NCBI RefSeq assembly: GCF_965243865.1
Contig: NZ_OZ251603.1
Location: 2,046,001-2,110,000 of the forward strand
Direction of reading: 5' to 3'
From: Hyphomicrobium_A sp965243865
GTDB lineage: Bacteria > Pseudomonadota > Alphaproteobacteria > Rhizobiales > Hyphomicrobiaceae
DNA length: 64,000 nucleotides
Shown here: positions 16,572-25,379 of the stretch, piece by piece
Layout of the letters: every line of letters begins with the position of its first letter
Numbering within the stretch: position 1 is the stretch's first letter
Notes under the pieces: model-generated
What the model was told of the DNA's origin: nothing
The model's input: the letters and a program-made list of their open reading frames with translations, nothing else
The model's database searches: none
Translations under genes and position numbers: made by a program

Positions 16572-16985
16572 ATGTCGTCCGCAGGGAATAACGATGCCCC
16601 GGGGCATGGCGAGCTTAGCCCCCAGGAGCGCGAGGCCTTCCGACAGCGATCAGAGGCGATCGGAAAGCGGCTCGATGCGGTGAAGACCCGCCGCGAGCCA
16701 GCGGAACGCTCGGCTGCCGGTGCGGTGAACGGCGCTGCCTTCGCGAAGGCGTTCCGCTTCGGCGCCGAGCTACTGGTCGGTGTTGGTGTCGGCGGGTTTA
16801 TCGGGTGGGCGATCGATCGCCAACTCGGCACGGGGCCCTGGCTCCTGGTCTTGTTTGTCATGCTCGGCTTTGCCGCCGGTGTGACGAATGTGATCCGGTC
16901 GGCTCAGGAAGAACAGAGAAAGCAGCAAGCCGCACAGCTTGCATCGCCGTCCGTCAAAGATGACGACGACGAGGACGACAGGTAG
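16572..16985 (+). CDS. atpI: ATP synthase protein I
   Basis: AtpI helps assemble the c-ring of the F0 sector. The 137-residue protein has a charged N-terminal half (ELSPQEREAFRQRSEAIGKR), two membrane spans (about 58-80 and 88-108, with GVGVGGFIGWAID), and an acidic C-terminal tail of Asp/Glu residues. This charged-N-terminus form is typical of alphaproteobacterial AtpI. It is the first gene of the F0 operon. Confidence 0.88.
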   Translation: MSSAGNNDAPGHGELSPQEREAFRQRSEAIGKRLDAVKTRREPAERSAAGAVNGAAFAKAFRFGAELLVGVGVGGFIGWAIDRQLGTGPWLLVLFVMLGFAAGVTNVIRSAQEEQRKQQAAQLASPSVKDDDDEDDR

Positions 16986-16996
16986 GGGAGCTGACC

Positions 16997-17755
16997 TTGG
17001 CTGCAGAAGGCGCGCATGGAGCGGCACACGGCCCCATGCAACAGTTCGAGATCAAGCGGCTCATTCCCATTGAGCTGTTTGGCTACGACGTCTCGTTCAC
17101 CAACGCTTCGCTCTTCATGGTGATCGCCCTGGCGGTCATTCCCCTCTTCTATCTCATCGCTATGAACCGCCGCGCCCTCGTCCCGGGCCGCCTGCAGTCC
17201 ACGGCCGAGCTGAGCTACGAATTCATCGCCAACATGGTTCGCGACATCGTCGGCGAGAAGGGGATGAAGTACTTCCCCTGGATCTTCACGATCTTCATGT
17301 TCATCCTCGTGCTGAACCTTCTGGGCCTTCTGCCCTATTCGTTCACCGTCACGAGCCACATCATCGTCACCTTCGCCCTCGCGGCCATGGTCTGGCTGAT
17401 CATCACCGCCATCGGCTTCATGAACCATGGTGTCGGCTTCCTGAAGCTGTTCGTGCCTGATGGCGTGCCGTGGTGGCTGCTGCCGATCATCGTCGTGATC
17501 GAGCTGATCTCCTACCTCATCCGCCCCATCAGCCACTCGGTCCGTCTGTTCGCCAACATGATGGCCGGGCATGCCATGCTGAAGGTCTTCGCCGGCTTTG
17601 TCGTCGGCCTCGGCGTCCTCGGCGGCTGGGCTCCGCTGGTGTTCCTTGTCGGCTTCACCGGCCTCGAGCTGGTCGTCGCCTTCCTGCAAGCCTTCATCTT
17701 CACGGTGCTGACCTGCATCTATCTCAACGATGCGGTGAACATGCACCACCACTAA
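16997..17755 (+). CDS. atpB: F0F1 ATP synthase subunit a
   Basis: The stator subunit that forms the two proton half-channels against the c-ring. It has five to six membrane spans and the conserved SYLIRPISHSVRLFANMMAGH segment whose Arg is essential for proton transport. The start is a TTG preceded by GGGGAG at 6 nt, the strongest ribosome site in the gap; the first ATG (17036) would remove 13 residues. Length 252. Confidence 0.96.
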   Translation: MAAEGAHGAAHGPMQQFEIKRLIPIELFGYDVSFTNASLFMVIALAVIPLFYLIAMNRRALVPGRLQSTAELSYEFIANMVRDIVGEKGMKYFPWIFTIFMFILVLNLLGLLPYSFTVTSHIIVTFALAAMVWLIITAIGFMNHGVGFLKLFVPDGVPWWLLPIIVVIELISYLIRPISHSVRLFANMMAGHAMLKVFAGFVVGLGVLGGWAPLVFLVGFTGLELVVAFLQAFIFTVLTCIYLNDAVNMHHH

Positions 17756-17849
17756 ACGCTATGAAGGTCGGGCTTGAGGCTTCGCTCCTGGTCCGGATTT
17801 CATCGTAACCAACAAAGTTCAAACCAAAACCCGAATGGAGACGACCACT

Positions 17850-18074
17850 ATGGATCCTCAGGCAGCAAAGTTCATCGGCGCCGGCCTCGCCTGCTTCGCG
17901 CTCATCGGCGCCGGTGTCGGCATCGGCAACATCTTCGGCAACTACCTGTCGGGTGCGCTGCGCAATCCGTCGGCCGCTCCGGGCCAGTTCACCAACCTGC
18001 TGATCGGCTTCGCGCTTTGCGAAGCGACCGGTCTGTTCGGTCTGTTGATCGCGCTCATGATCCTGTTCGCCTAA
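17850..18074 (+). CDS. atpE: F0F1 ATP synthase subunit c
   Basis: The proteolipid of the rotor ring: 74 residues, two hydrophobic helices joined by the polar RNPSAAPGQ loop, and the proton-carrying Glu at residue 58 (FALCEATGLFG). ATG 17850 is chosen because GGAG lies 9 nt before it; the in-frame ATG at 17835 would place that GGAG inside the gene. Glu, not Asp, is usual in Alphaproteobacteria. Confidence 0.96.
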   Translation: MDPQAAKFIGAGLACFALIGAGVGIGNIFGNYLSGALRNPSAAPGQFTNLLIGFALCEATGLFGLLIALMILFA

Positions 18075-18108
18075 TCGGACAGGAACGCGACGGCGCGAGG
18101 AGGATACG

Positions 18109-18663
18109 ATGATCGCAGCTATCTCAGCGTTGCTCGTGGCGGCAGCCGCCGCGGGTGCGCACGAGGAAAAGGCTGGGGGTCTGCCACAGCTAAACCCGGC
18201 AGACTTCGCCCCGCAGCTCGCATGGCTCGCGGTCACCTTCGTCCTGCTTTATCTGGTGCTGTCGCGGGTGACGCTCCCGCGCATCGGCGAAGTCCTCGAG
18301 GAACGTCGTGATCGCGTGCAGCGCGATCTCGATGCCGCCGAGCGCTTCAAGGGTGAGACGGACGCCGCCCTCGCCGCCTACGAGAAGGCCCTGAGCGATG
18401 CTCGCCAGAAGGCCTCCTCGATGGCGAAGGAGGTTCGTGATCGTCTCTCCGCGGACACCGAGAGCGAGCGCTCAAAAATCGAAGGCGAGCTGGCTACCAA
18501 GCTCGCCGATGCGGAAACCCGCATCGCCGCCACGAAGAACAAGGCTCTCGCCAGCGTCGATGAGATCGCTGCTGAGACCGCCAGCGCAGTGGTTGGTAAG
18601 CTGCTCGGCGAGGAAGTAAGCCCCGCCGAAGTCAAAAAAGCGATCCAACCAGCAGCCGAGTGA
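18109..18663 (+). CDS. atpF': F0F1 ATP synthase subunit b'
   Basis: One of two unlike b-type stator subunits, characteristic of Alphaproteobacteria and phototrophs. A short Ala-rich N-terminus is followed by a single membrane span (about residues 34-54) and a long charged coiled-coil helix (VLEERRDRVQRDLDAAERFK onward) that reaches the F1 head. AGGAGG-type sequence lies just before the ATG. It is followed 7 nt later by the b subunit gene. Also annotated as atpG or atpX in some genomes. Confidence 0.93.
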   Translation: MIAAISALLVAAAAAGAHEEKAGGLPQLNPADFAPQLAWLAVTFVLLYLVLSRVTLPRIGEVLEERRDRVQRDLDAAERFKGETDAALAAYEKALSDARQKASSMAKEVRDRLSADTESERSKIEGELATKLADAETRIAATKNKALASVDEIAAETASAVVGKLLGEEVSPAEVKKAIQPAAE

Positions 18664-18670
18664 GGACGCG

Positions 18671-19168
18671 ATGCATTTCGATCTGAGCGATCCCGCCTTC
18701 TGGGTGATGATCGCGTTCTTCGCCTTCGTTGCCATGATCCTCTACTACAAGGTCCCAGCCACGATCGGTAACGCGCTCGACAACCGCGCCGACGCGATCC
18801 GCCGTGAGCTCGACGAAGCCCGCCGTCTCCGCGACGAGGCCCAGTCGCTCTTGAACGACTACAAGCGCAAGAGCCGCGAAGCCGAGAACGAGGCCAAGGA
18901 AATCCTCGAGCAGGCCAAGCGCGAGGCCGAGGCGTTCACCGCCCAGACTCGCAAGGCGATGCAGGAGTCGGTTGAGCGCCGCACCAAGTCGGCCGAGGAG
19001 AAGATCGCCCGCGCCGAGGCACAGGCTCTCGCCGAGGTTCGCTCTTCTGCCGTCGACAGCGCCATCGCCGCCGCCGAGAAGATCCTGAAGAGCAAGGCTT
19101 CGCAGGCAGCAACCGCTGCTGGCCTCGTCGAGCAGAGCATCAAGGATTTGGCCGGCAAGCTGAACTAA
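18671..19168 (+). CDS. atpF: F0F1 ATP synthase subunit b
   Basis: The second b-type stator subunit, 165 residues: a membrane span at about residues 8-27 (FWVMIAFFAFVAMILYY), then a continuous charged coiled coil rich in Glu, Ala and Arg. It is the last gene of the F0 operon, ended by a strong terminator. As in other members of the order, the F1 genes are not here. Confidence 0.95.
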   Translation: MHFDLSDPAFWVMIAFFAFVAMILYYKVPATIGNALDNRADAIRRELDEARRLRDEAQSLLNDYKRKSREAENEAKEILEQAKREAEAFTAQTRKAMQESVERRTKSAEEKIARAEAQALAEVRSSAVDSAIAAAEKILKSKASQAATAAGLVEQSIKDLAGKLN

Positions 19169-19205
19169 AGCTTACGGGCAACCGAGACAACTTCGGGCAC
19201 TACGC

Positions 19206-19244
19206 AACGCCCCGGCCAGCATCAGCTTGCCGGGGCGTTTTGCT
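19206..19244 (+). terminator. Terminator of the atp operon
   Basis: An 11-bp perfect stem (AACGCCCCGGC with GCCGGGGCGTT) around a 12-nt loop is followed by TTGCTGTTT, 37 nt after the atpF stop. Confidence 0.88.
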
Positions 19245-19718
19245 GTTTGAGTACTGCAGCTCTATCCGTCTCCTTCCCGCACCTCGCATCTCGCGCCCTC
19301 GCTACTCGGCAGCCGCGTGTGTTGCGAAGCGGGTTTCTCAACGTCACCCCGACTCAGGTCGGGGCCTGCGCCAGCCCCAACACGCTCTTCTTGTGTGGTC
19401 GGGCGACGTTCTCGGCTGGTGGGAACCGCTTCTTCCGTTGCGATTGCGGCAACGTGACTGGGTCCCCGCCTTCGCCGGGATGACGGGGAGTGGGGGCGGA
19501 CCAACGGCCCCGCGCTCCGATCGCCCGAGCGCCTACCAGCGAGCACGTGAATCGGCAGCGCGGAGGAACACCAGCGTATTCGACACCGCTGCAGCATGGC
19601 AGGCGAAGCCCACCATGCTCAGGCGCCAAAGGCGCCCGACGCGAGCGCCGGACATCCGCTTGCGCGACGACCGCCGCATGCAAAGCCTGTCACCGCTCGT
19701 GTCACTACGAAAAAACTT
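19245..19718. repeat. Non-coding spacer with palindromic intergenic repeat
   Basis: No credible gene lies in this spacer of about 470 bases. It contains a 7-bp stem (CCCCGAC, loop TCAG, GTCGGGG; 19347-19364) and, about 85 nt later, a GGTCCCCGCCTTCGCCGGGA type element with the following TGACGGGG (about 19448-19490). The latter belongs to the very common short intergenic repeats containing the inverted phrase GTCATCCCGGCGAAG, scattered in many alphaproteobacterial chromosomes. Related elements appear here at 23026-23150 and 47829-47846. Confidence 0.65.
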
Positions 19719-20372
19719 CTAACCCGCGCCCTGCGCGTTCTGGTCGAAGCCGACGAACACCTCGAACTCACCCGGGCGCGTGCCTTCGGGGATATCGAAC
19801 GTGATCGAGCGCACCGTCGAGAAATAGGCGATCGGATTGTCCACCGCGACCGTCGCATCGACCGTCACAGTATCCCCCGTGATACGCGCCCGCTTCGCAT
19901 CCGTGACGTTCACGGTGATGGGCAGACGCACCGTGCCGGCATGCCCGCGCGGCCCCAGCAGCACCCGGCCCGAGAACCCGTAGCGTACCGTCACGCGGCC
20001 AGGCTCGATCTGGCACTCGCGCGCCGTTTTGGTGATCTCGCCGCGATGCATGATGGCGAGGCCATCCCCGGCCCGTCCGTCCTCATAGATGGTCAGATGT
20101 CCGCCGTGCGGCGACACGGTGAGCCGCGGACAGCCCGCAGCCACCTCACCCACGGGCGCGCTCGGCCCTACGTCTTGCTTCGCTGCCGAAAGGAGCTGTT
20201 CTTCGCTGACACCCGGTGCCGGCGTCGACTGCGTCGACGAGCTGCCGAAGATGCCGCCACCGAGGCCTGATGTGATGGACGAAAGGCCACACCCGCTGAT
20301 GACCAGCGTTAACATTCCGCAAGCGCATAAAGACGCGCTGAACCGCGCAACTGTGGTTGCCGAATCCCTCAT
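19719..20372 (-). CDS. Putative lipoprotein, function unknown
   Basis: The 217-residue product (start MRDSATTVARFSASLCACGM) has a hydrophobic signal with a lipobox-like LVISGCG around Cys-28, so it should be acylated and held in the periplasm or outer membrane. A Ser/Gly/Thr-rich linker follows, and then a beta-rich domain of about 150 residues (GRVTVRYGFSGRVLLGPRGH, VRLPITVNVTDAKRARITGD). The upstream extension of the frame lacks coding character and would bury the signal peptide. I recognise it only as a conserved alphaproteobacterial lipoprotein type. It is divergent from ispH. Confidence 0.78.
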   Translation of the reverse strand: MRDSATTVARFSASLCACGMLTLVISGCGLSSITSGLGGGIFGSSSTQSTPAPGVSEEQLLSAAKQDVGPSAPVGEVAAGCPRLTVSPHGGHLTIYEDGRAGDGLAIMHRGEITKTARECQIEPGRVTVRYGFSGRVLLGPRGHAGTVRLPITVNVTDAKRARITGDTVTVDATVAVDNPIAYFSTVRSITFDIPEGTRPGEFEVFVGFDQNAQGAG

Positions 20373-20537
20373 CGTGCTGCGACTCGACCCCTCGCCGCCC
20401 CCTTTACCCGCGCCGGTCTCAAAGCCCCTAGGCCGACGGTGGAGGCTTCCTGTATTGTTGCCACTCAAGCCTAGCACCCCCAACCACCCCAACCAAGCGC
20501 CTTGCATCGCAGCGCACTTAGGTAGACAGAGAAAGCG

Positions 20538-21533
20538 ATGTCCGCTCCCTCTAAAACCGCAATGCCCCAATCCCGGCCGCCGCTAACCATTTATCTGGCG
20601 GCACCGCGTGGATTCTGCGCCGGCGTAGACCGAGCCATCCAGATCGTAGAGCTGGCTTTGGCCAAGTACGGTGCTCCCGTCTACGTGCGGCACGAGATCG
20701 TGCACAATCGATTTGTCGTCGATTCCCTGCGGGCCAAAGGTGCCGTTTTTGTGGAGGAACTCGACGACATTCCAGACACCGACCAGCCCGTGATCTTTTC
20801 GGCACACGGGGTCGCGAAGTCGGTGCCGGCCGCCGCCAGGCACCGCAGGATGTTCGTCCTCGACGCAACCTGCCCCTTGGTGTCCAAAGTTCATATCGAA
20901 GCCGCCCGCCACCATGAGGAAGGCCTCGAAATCCTCCTCATCGGCCACGCCGGGCATCCCGAGGTCATCGGCACCATGGGCCAGCTTCCCGAAGGTGCGG
21001 TCAAACTCGTCGAAACCGCTGAGGACGCCGAGCGCATCGAGCCGCACGATCCCAAAAAGCTGTCCTTCGTCACTCAGACGACCCTATCGGTGGACGACAC
21101 GGCCTCGATCGTCGCGGTGCTGCGCCGCCGCTTCCCCGACATCGTCGGGCCTCACAAGGAAGACATCTGCTACGCCACTACCAACCGCCAGGCCGCGGTC
21201 AAGGCAATTGCACCCAAAATCGGCTGCCTGCTGGTCGTTGGAAGCCCGCAAAGCTCCAATTCCCTGCGTCTGGTCGAAGTGGCTCAGCGCGCCGGTTGCG
21301 CCACAGCCCGGCTTATCGACGGCGCGCGCGATATCCCCTGGGGCGAAATCGAGAATATTGAGAGCGTCGGCATCACCGCCGGTGCGTCCGCGCCCGAAAC
21401 GCTGGTCGAGCAGGTCATCGAAGCGTTCCGCGAGCGCTTCGACATCAAGCTGGAGACCGTCACGACGGCGCAGGAGCGCATCGCCTTCAACGTCCCGCGC
21501 GAGTTGCGTCCCACTCCTTCCTCCGCCGCCTAG
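20538..21533 (+). CDS. ispH: 4-hydroxy-3-methylbut-2-enyl diphosphate reductase IspH
   Basis: The last enzyme of the MEP isoprenoid pathway, a 4Fe-4S reductase making IPP and DMAPP. The three cluster cysteines lie in APRGFCAGVDRA, DATCPLVSKVH and DICYATTNRQ, and the substrate-binding SNSLRL and TAGASAPE segments are intact. 331 residues. It leads a compact plus-strand group with thrB and rnhA, an arrangement I recall as common in Alphaproteobacteria. Confidence 0.97.
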   Translation: MSAPSKTAMPQSRPPLTIYLAAPRGFCAGVDRAIQIVELALAKYGAPVYVRHEIVHNRFVVDSLRAKGAVFVEELDDIPDTDQPVIFSAHGVAKSVPAAARHRRMFVLDATCPLVSKVHIEAARHHEEGLEILLIGHAGHPEVIGTMGQLPEGAVKLVETAEDAERIEPHDPKKLSFVTQTTLSVDDTASIVAVLRRRFPDIVGPHKEDICYATTNRQAAVKAIAPKIGCLLVVGSPQSSNSLRLVEVAQRAGCATARLIDGARDIPWGEIENIESVGITAGASAPETLVEQVIEAFRERFDIKLETVTTAQERIAFNVPRELRPTPSSAA

Positions 21534-21556
21534 CCCCAAAAAATCGAACGCAACCC

Positions 21557-22531
21557 ATGGCCGTCTACACTGAAGTCAGTGACGAGGAGCTGGCGAGCTT
21601 CATCACCAGCTATGACCTGGGGGACCTGCTGTCCTTCAAGGGCATCGCCGAAGGCGTGGAGAACACGAACTATATCGTGCACACGTCAAAGGGGCCGTTC
21701 ATCCTCACGCTCTACGAGAAGCGCGTCGAGGTTGCCGACCTGCCGTTCTATCTCGGCCTCATGGAGCATCTCGCCGCCCACGGTGTCTCCTGCCCCACGC
21801 CCGTGCGCAACGCGGCGGGTGAGAACCTCTCGACGCTCTCGGGGCGCCCCGCCGCGCTCGTCACCTTCCTCGAAGGCTTCTGGCCGCGCCGACCGACCCC
21901 CGATCACTGCGCCGCCGTAGGCCGCGCGATGGCAACGATGCATCTGGGCTGCGAGGGCTTCACCATGCGCCGCGCCAACGCCCTCGGCCTCGATGGCTGG
22001 CGCCCGCTTTACGACCGCTTCAAGCTGCGCGCCTCTGAGGTCAGCACCGACCTGTCTGGTCTCGTCGAAACCGAGCTGGCATTCCTCGAAGCCAACTGGC
22101 CGCGCGATCTGCCCGAAGGCATCATCCACGCCGACCTCTTCCCCGATAATGTCTTCTTCATCGGCGACGAGCTGAGCGGCCTCATCGATTTCTACTTCGC
22201 CTGCAACGACGCTTTCGCCTACGACGTCGCCGTCAGCCTCAATGCGTGGTGCTTCGAGAAGGATCTGTCCTTCAACATCACCAAGGGTCGTGCCTTCCTG
22301 CGCGGCTATGAGGAGGTACGCAAGCTGACCCCCACCGAACGCGCCGCTCTGCCGATCCTGGCGCGCGGAAGCGCCATGCGGTTCCTGCTGACGCGCGCCT
22401 ATGACTGGCTGAACACGCCCAAGGACGCGCTCGTCACGCCGAAGAACCCGGCTGACTACATCCGCCGCTTGCGCTTCCACCAGGGCGTGCGCTCAATCGC
22501 CGACTACGGCCTCAACGGAACCGACAAATGA
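21557..22531 (+). CDS. thrB: Homoserine kinase (aminoglycoside phosphotransferase fold)
   Basis: Phosphorylates homoserine for threonine synthesis. This is the alphaproteobacterial type related to choline and aminoglycoside kinases, not the GHMP type: KGIAEGVENTNYIV near the N-terminus binds ATP, the catalytic loop is IIHADLFPDNVFF and the metal-binding loop is GLIDFYFACND. 324 residues, normal. Its stop overlaps the rnhA start (ATGA). Its partner thrC is about 9 kb away on the other strand. Confidence 0.95.
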   Translation: MAVYTEVSDEELASFITSYDLGDLLSFKGIAEGVENTNYIVHTSKGPFILTLYEKRVEVADLPFYLGLMEHLAAHGVSCPTPVRNAAGENLSTLSGRPAALVTFLEGFWPRRPTPDHCAAVGRAMATMHLGCEGFTMRRANALGLDGWRPLYDRFKLRASEVSTDLSGLVETELAFLEANWPRDLPEGIIHADLFPDNVFFIGDELSGLIDFYFACNDAFAYDVAVSLNAWCFEKDLSFNITKGRAFLRGYEEVRKLTPTERAALPILARGSAMRFLLTRAYDWLNTPKDALVTPKNPADYIRRLRFHQGVRSIADYGLNGTDK

Positions 22532-22986
22532 GCGACGAAACGCCGGTCATCATCTACACCGACGGCGCTTGCTCGGGAAATCCAGGGCCGGGCGGTTGGG
22601 GCGCGATCCTCACCTACGGCGACAAGTGCAAGGAAATCTCCGGCGGCGAGGCGCTCACCACCAACAACCGCATGGAGCTGATGGCCGCCATCTCCGCGCT
22701 CGAGGCCCTGAAGCGTCCGAGCCGCGTCGAGCTTCACACCGACAGCGTCTACGTGAAGAACGGCATCACCAGCTGGATTCACGGCTGGAAACGCAACGGC
22801 TGGCGTACCGCCGACAAGAAGCCGGTGAAGAACGCCGAGCTATGGCAGCGCCTGGATGAAGCCCGGCGCGTGCATGAAATCGACTGGCGATGGGTCAAAG
22901 GCCACGCCGGCCACCCCGAGAACGAGCGCGCAGATGAGCTCGCCCGCCTCGGCATGGAAGAATTTAAGCGCAGCAAGCGCGGCTGA
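22528..22986 (+). CDS. rnhA: Ribonuclease HI
   Basis: Removes RNA from RNA-DNA hybrids. The DEDD metal-binding residues are visible: Asp in YTDGACSGNPGPGGWG, Glu in NNRMELMA, Asp in LHTDSVYV and Asp in HPENERADELA, with the catalytic His in KGHAGH. 152 residues, a usual length, including the basic protrusion (WIHGWKRNGWRTADKKPVKN). Coupled to thrB by a 4-nt overlap. Confidence 0.97.
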   Translation: MSDETPVIIYTDGACSGNPGPGGWGAILTYGDKCKEISGGEALTTNNRMELMAAISALEALKRPSRVELHTDSVYVKNGITSWIHGWKRNGWRTADKKPVKNAELWQRLDEARRVHEIDWRWVKGHAGHPENERADELARLGMEEFKRSKRG

Positions 22987-23025
22987 TCCACCTGATCTAA
23001 AGGGAAGGGGTCAAGCTGCACACCA

Positions 23026-23150
23026 CCTCTCCCCGGCGGGGAGAGGTCGCGCTAAATGCTCGTTAGAGCATTGGCTGCGGATGAGGGGGCATAAATGCGC
23101 CCCATCTGTCATCCCGGACGCAGCGCATCGCGAGCAAGACCCAGAACCCA
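23026..23150. repeat. Cluster of palindromic intergenic repeats
   Basis: Between rnhA and the peroxiredoxin gene lie a perfect 9-bp hairpin (CCTCTCCCC, GGC, GGGGAGAGG; 23026-23046), a second one (AATGCTC, GTTA, GAGCATT; about 23056-23073) and a GTCATCCCGGACGCAGCG element at about 23109-23126. These phrases are well-known high-copy intergenic repeats of Hyphomicrobiales and related orders. They could also help end the convergent transcripts of rnhA and the peroxiredoxin gene. Confidence 0.7.
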
Positions 23151-23175
23151 GCGCAAAACACGTCGAAGAACCCGC

Positions 23176-23673
23176 CTACAAGGTGTGATCGATGATCGAG
23201 CACAGCGTCTCCGCGCTCGACTTGTCGTGATTGGGTGGAATGTCTTCGACGTTGAGAGACTTCACCACACCGTCATCGACCAGCATCGAGTAGCGCTTCG
23301 AGCGCACACCGAAACCGCGGCTCGACAAATCGATATCGAGACCGACCTTCTTCGCGAACTCGGCACTGCCATCGGCCAGCATCAGGATCTTGCCTTCCGC
23401 GCCGGTGTCCTTCGCGAACTGCGTCAGCACGAAGATGTCGTTCACCGCCGTGCAAGCGATCGTGTCAATGCCCTTCGCCTTCAGTTCATCGACGCGTGCG
23501 ACAAAACCTGGAACGTGCTGCTGTTGGCAGGTCGGCGTGAACGCTCCCGGCACCGCGAACATCGCCACCTTCTTGCCGGCGAAAATCTCTGCCGTCTTCT
23601 TTTCCGCTGGCCCTTCGCTCGTCATCACGACGAAACTCGCCTCCGGCAACTTGTCGCCAACCTTGATCGTCAT
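23176..23673 (-). CDS. Peroxiredoxin (Prx5 type)
   Basis: A thiol peroxidase of 165 residues. The peroxidatic Cys-49 lies in PGAFTPTCQQQHVPGF with the Pro, Thr and downstream Arg (SSRGFGVRSKRYSM) of the active site. The layout matches the Prx5/AHP1-like group, typically reduced by glutaredoxin or glutathione. It follows the DsbD-domain gene by about 50 nt on the same strand, which suggests joint expression. Confidence 0.93.
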   Translation of the reverse strand: MTIKVGDKLPEASFVVMTSEGPAEKKTAEIFAGKKVAMFAVPGAFTPTCQQQHVPGFVARVDELKAKGIDTIACTAVNDIFVLTQFAKDTGAEGKILMLADGSAEFAKKVGLDIDLSSRGFGVRSKRYSMLVDDGVVKSLNVEDIPPNHDKSSAETLCSIIDHTL

Positions 23674-23726
23674 CGCTCACCTTTGTCTTTCTGCTTTTGT
23701 GGATGTCCGTGACGCGCGACCGGCGC

Positions 23727-24548
23727 TCACTGCAATGGAAACTTTTCCTCGGACTGCCCTTTGTCCGAAACCACGGTCGCCGTCAGCTCTTTGCCCTTGA
23801 GCGCCGGGATGTCGACGTCGCGGCTGAGATCGACCTCGAACGTGACCAGGCCCTTGCCGTCATCGCTCGTTTTCTTCGGCAGCGGAACGTAGACGCCATC
23901 GGGTGCTTCCACGAACGCATCGACGTGCTCGGCTCCGCCCGGGAGCTCTACATCCAAGGTAATGTGCGGCTTGGGACCGCTCAGCTCCGCAGCAATCTTC
24001 TTCACGATCGGATCGGCCTCACGCCGCGCTTCCGATGGCGCCGGGATCTTTGTCATCGCATCGATCAATTCTTCTGACATCGGTGTTCCCGGCGGCAGCG
24101 TCAGCTCCAGCTTGGCCTGGGCGGGAATGCAGATGTCCTTGCAAACGCCGTAGTCGATGCCGAGTTGCACCTCGATCGGTTTCGCCGGGTCCTCAGCCTT
24201 CAAGCGCACCGGCAGCACGATGGTTCCCTTGTACCCGACGGTGTCGCCCGATGAATCGCTGAACCGTTTCGGAGCGGGATAGAGAATTTGCGTCGACGCG
24301 AGATTCTTCGAGCCCGACCAATCGAACGCCGGGGGTACGCCGCCCGCCTCGCCCGGTGTGCGCCAGTAGGTCTTCCATCCCTCCGGCAGCTCGATCTCGA
24401 TCCCGATGAGGCTCGCACCGCCGATCAGCCGAACCCGCGAGCTGTGTCCATCGACCCAAGGCGACGCAATCTCTGCAGCAGCATTGCTCGCACGCAGGCC
24501 ACCAAGGCACCCTAGTGCAGCGGTCAACACGATCAGAAGTCGGCGCAT
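23727..24548 (-). CDS. Periplasmic DsbD alpha-domain-like protein
   Basis: A 273-residue protein with a Sec signal peptide (residues 1-24, cleavage likely after SNAAA) and a domain like the N-terminal immunoglobulin-fold domain of DsbD, containing the redox pair C136-KDI-C140 (GVCKDICIPAQAKLELTLP). It lacks the membrane and thioredoxin domains of full DsbD, so it must receive electrons from another protein. It is paired with a peroxiredoxin gene. An oxidative-stress or cytochrome maturation role is inference. Confidence 0.82.
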   Translation of the reverse strand: MRRLLIVLTAALGCLGGLRASNAAAEIASPWVDGHSSRVRLIGGASLIGIEIELPEGWKTYWRTPGEAGGVPPAFDWSGSKNLASTQILYPAPKRFSDSSGDTVGYKGTIVLPVRLKAEDPAKPIEVQLGIDYGVCKDICIPAQAKLELTLPPGTPMSEELIDAMTKIPAPSEARREADPIVKKIAAELSGPKPHITLDVELPGGAEHVDAFVEAPDGVYVPLPKKTSDDGKGLVTFEVDLSRDVDIPALKGKELTATVVSDKGQSEEKFPLQ

Positions 24549-24724
24549 GAAAGAGTTACCTCTTGACTGCTATGTACGTCCGTCCGGAGCAGCGTTGTAG
24601 CGCCTCACCGGGCGCTCGCATACGCTGCTGTCCTAACAAATTAGCTGAACTGCCCAATATGCCGGCGCCCTCACGCCGCAATTGACCGCTTCACCACCGG
24701 CACGAGCCAAGCTAATCTTCCCCT

Positions 24725-25333
24725 ATGAAGACCACACGCTCAGAGAATCACCCTTCTGCCGCCGAGGGATATCTCGACGGCCAGCTTCTGGTTGCCATGC
24801 CCGTCATGTCTGACCCGAGGTTTGCGCGTTCTGTCATCTACATGTGCGCGCACTCCGAGGAAGGCGCGATGGGCTTGATCATCAATCAGCGCGCCTCGCA
24901 CATCTCGTTTCCCGATCTGCTCGAACGCCTCGACATCATCCCCGCCGACGGTGAAGGCGGCGGCGTCGACAGGATGTCTATTCATGTTGGCGGTCCGGTG
25001 GAAACAGGCCGCGGCTTCGTGCTGCACAGCGCCGACTACTTCGTCGATGAATCGACTCTGCCGATCGAGGACGGCGTTTGCCTCACCGCTACGATTGACA
25101 TCCTAAAGGCCATCGCCTCCGGACACGGCCCCAACCGCGCGCTGCTCGCCCTCGGTTACGCCGGCTGGTCGCCCGGCCAGCTCGAAAGCGAGATACAGGC
25201 GAATGGCTGGCTCAACTGCCCTGCCGATCCTGATCTGATTTTCGACCCCGATCTCGAAGGCAAGTACGCCCGCGCCTTGGCAAAGATCGGCATCGATCCC
25301 TCGCACCTCGTCAGCGACGCCGGTCACGCCTGA
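24725..25333 (+). CDS. yqgE: YqgE/AlgH family protein (UPF0301)
   Basis: A 202-residue soluble protein with the family hallmarks: GQLLVAMPVMSDPRFARSVI near the start, EEGAMGLIINQR, HVGGPVETGRGFVLHS and a late LGYAGWSPGQLESEI. The biochemical role is unsettled; AlgH was named from alginate regulation in Pseudomonas. It is divergent from the DsbD-domain gene, with 176 nt between them holding both promoters. Confidence 0.93.
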   Translation: MKTTRSENHPSAAEGYLDGQLLVAMPVMSDPRFARSVIYMCAHSEEGAMGLIINQRASHISFPDLLERLDIIPADGEGGGVDRMSIHVGGPVETGRGFVLHSADYFVDESTLPIEDGVCLTATIDILKAIASGHGPNRALLALGYAGWSPGQLESEIQANGWLNCPADPDLIFDPDLEGKYARALAKIGIDPSHLVSDAGHA

Positions 25334-25379
25334 CCACCGCGCAACGCGCCGCGATCACCATGCGCGCGCTGCCCGCTGC

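Noticed and set aside
19596..20270. 224-codon plus-strand frame opposite the lipoprotein
   Set aside because: Arg/His-rich complement of the lipoprotein gene. The minus strand has the signal peptide and lipobox.
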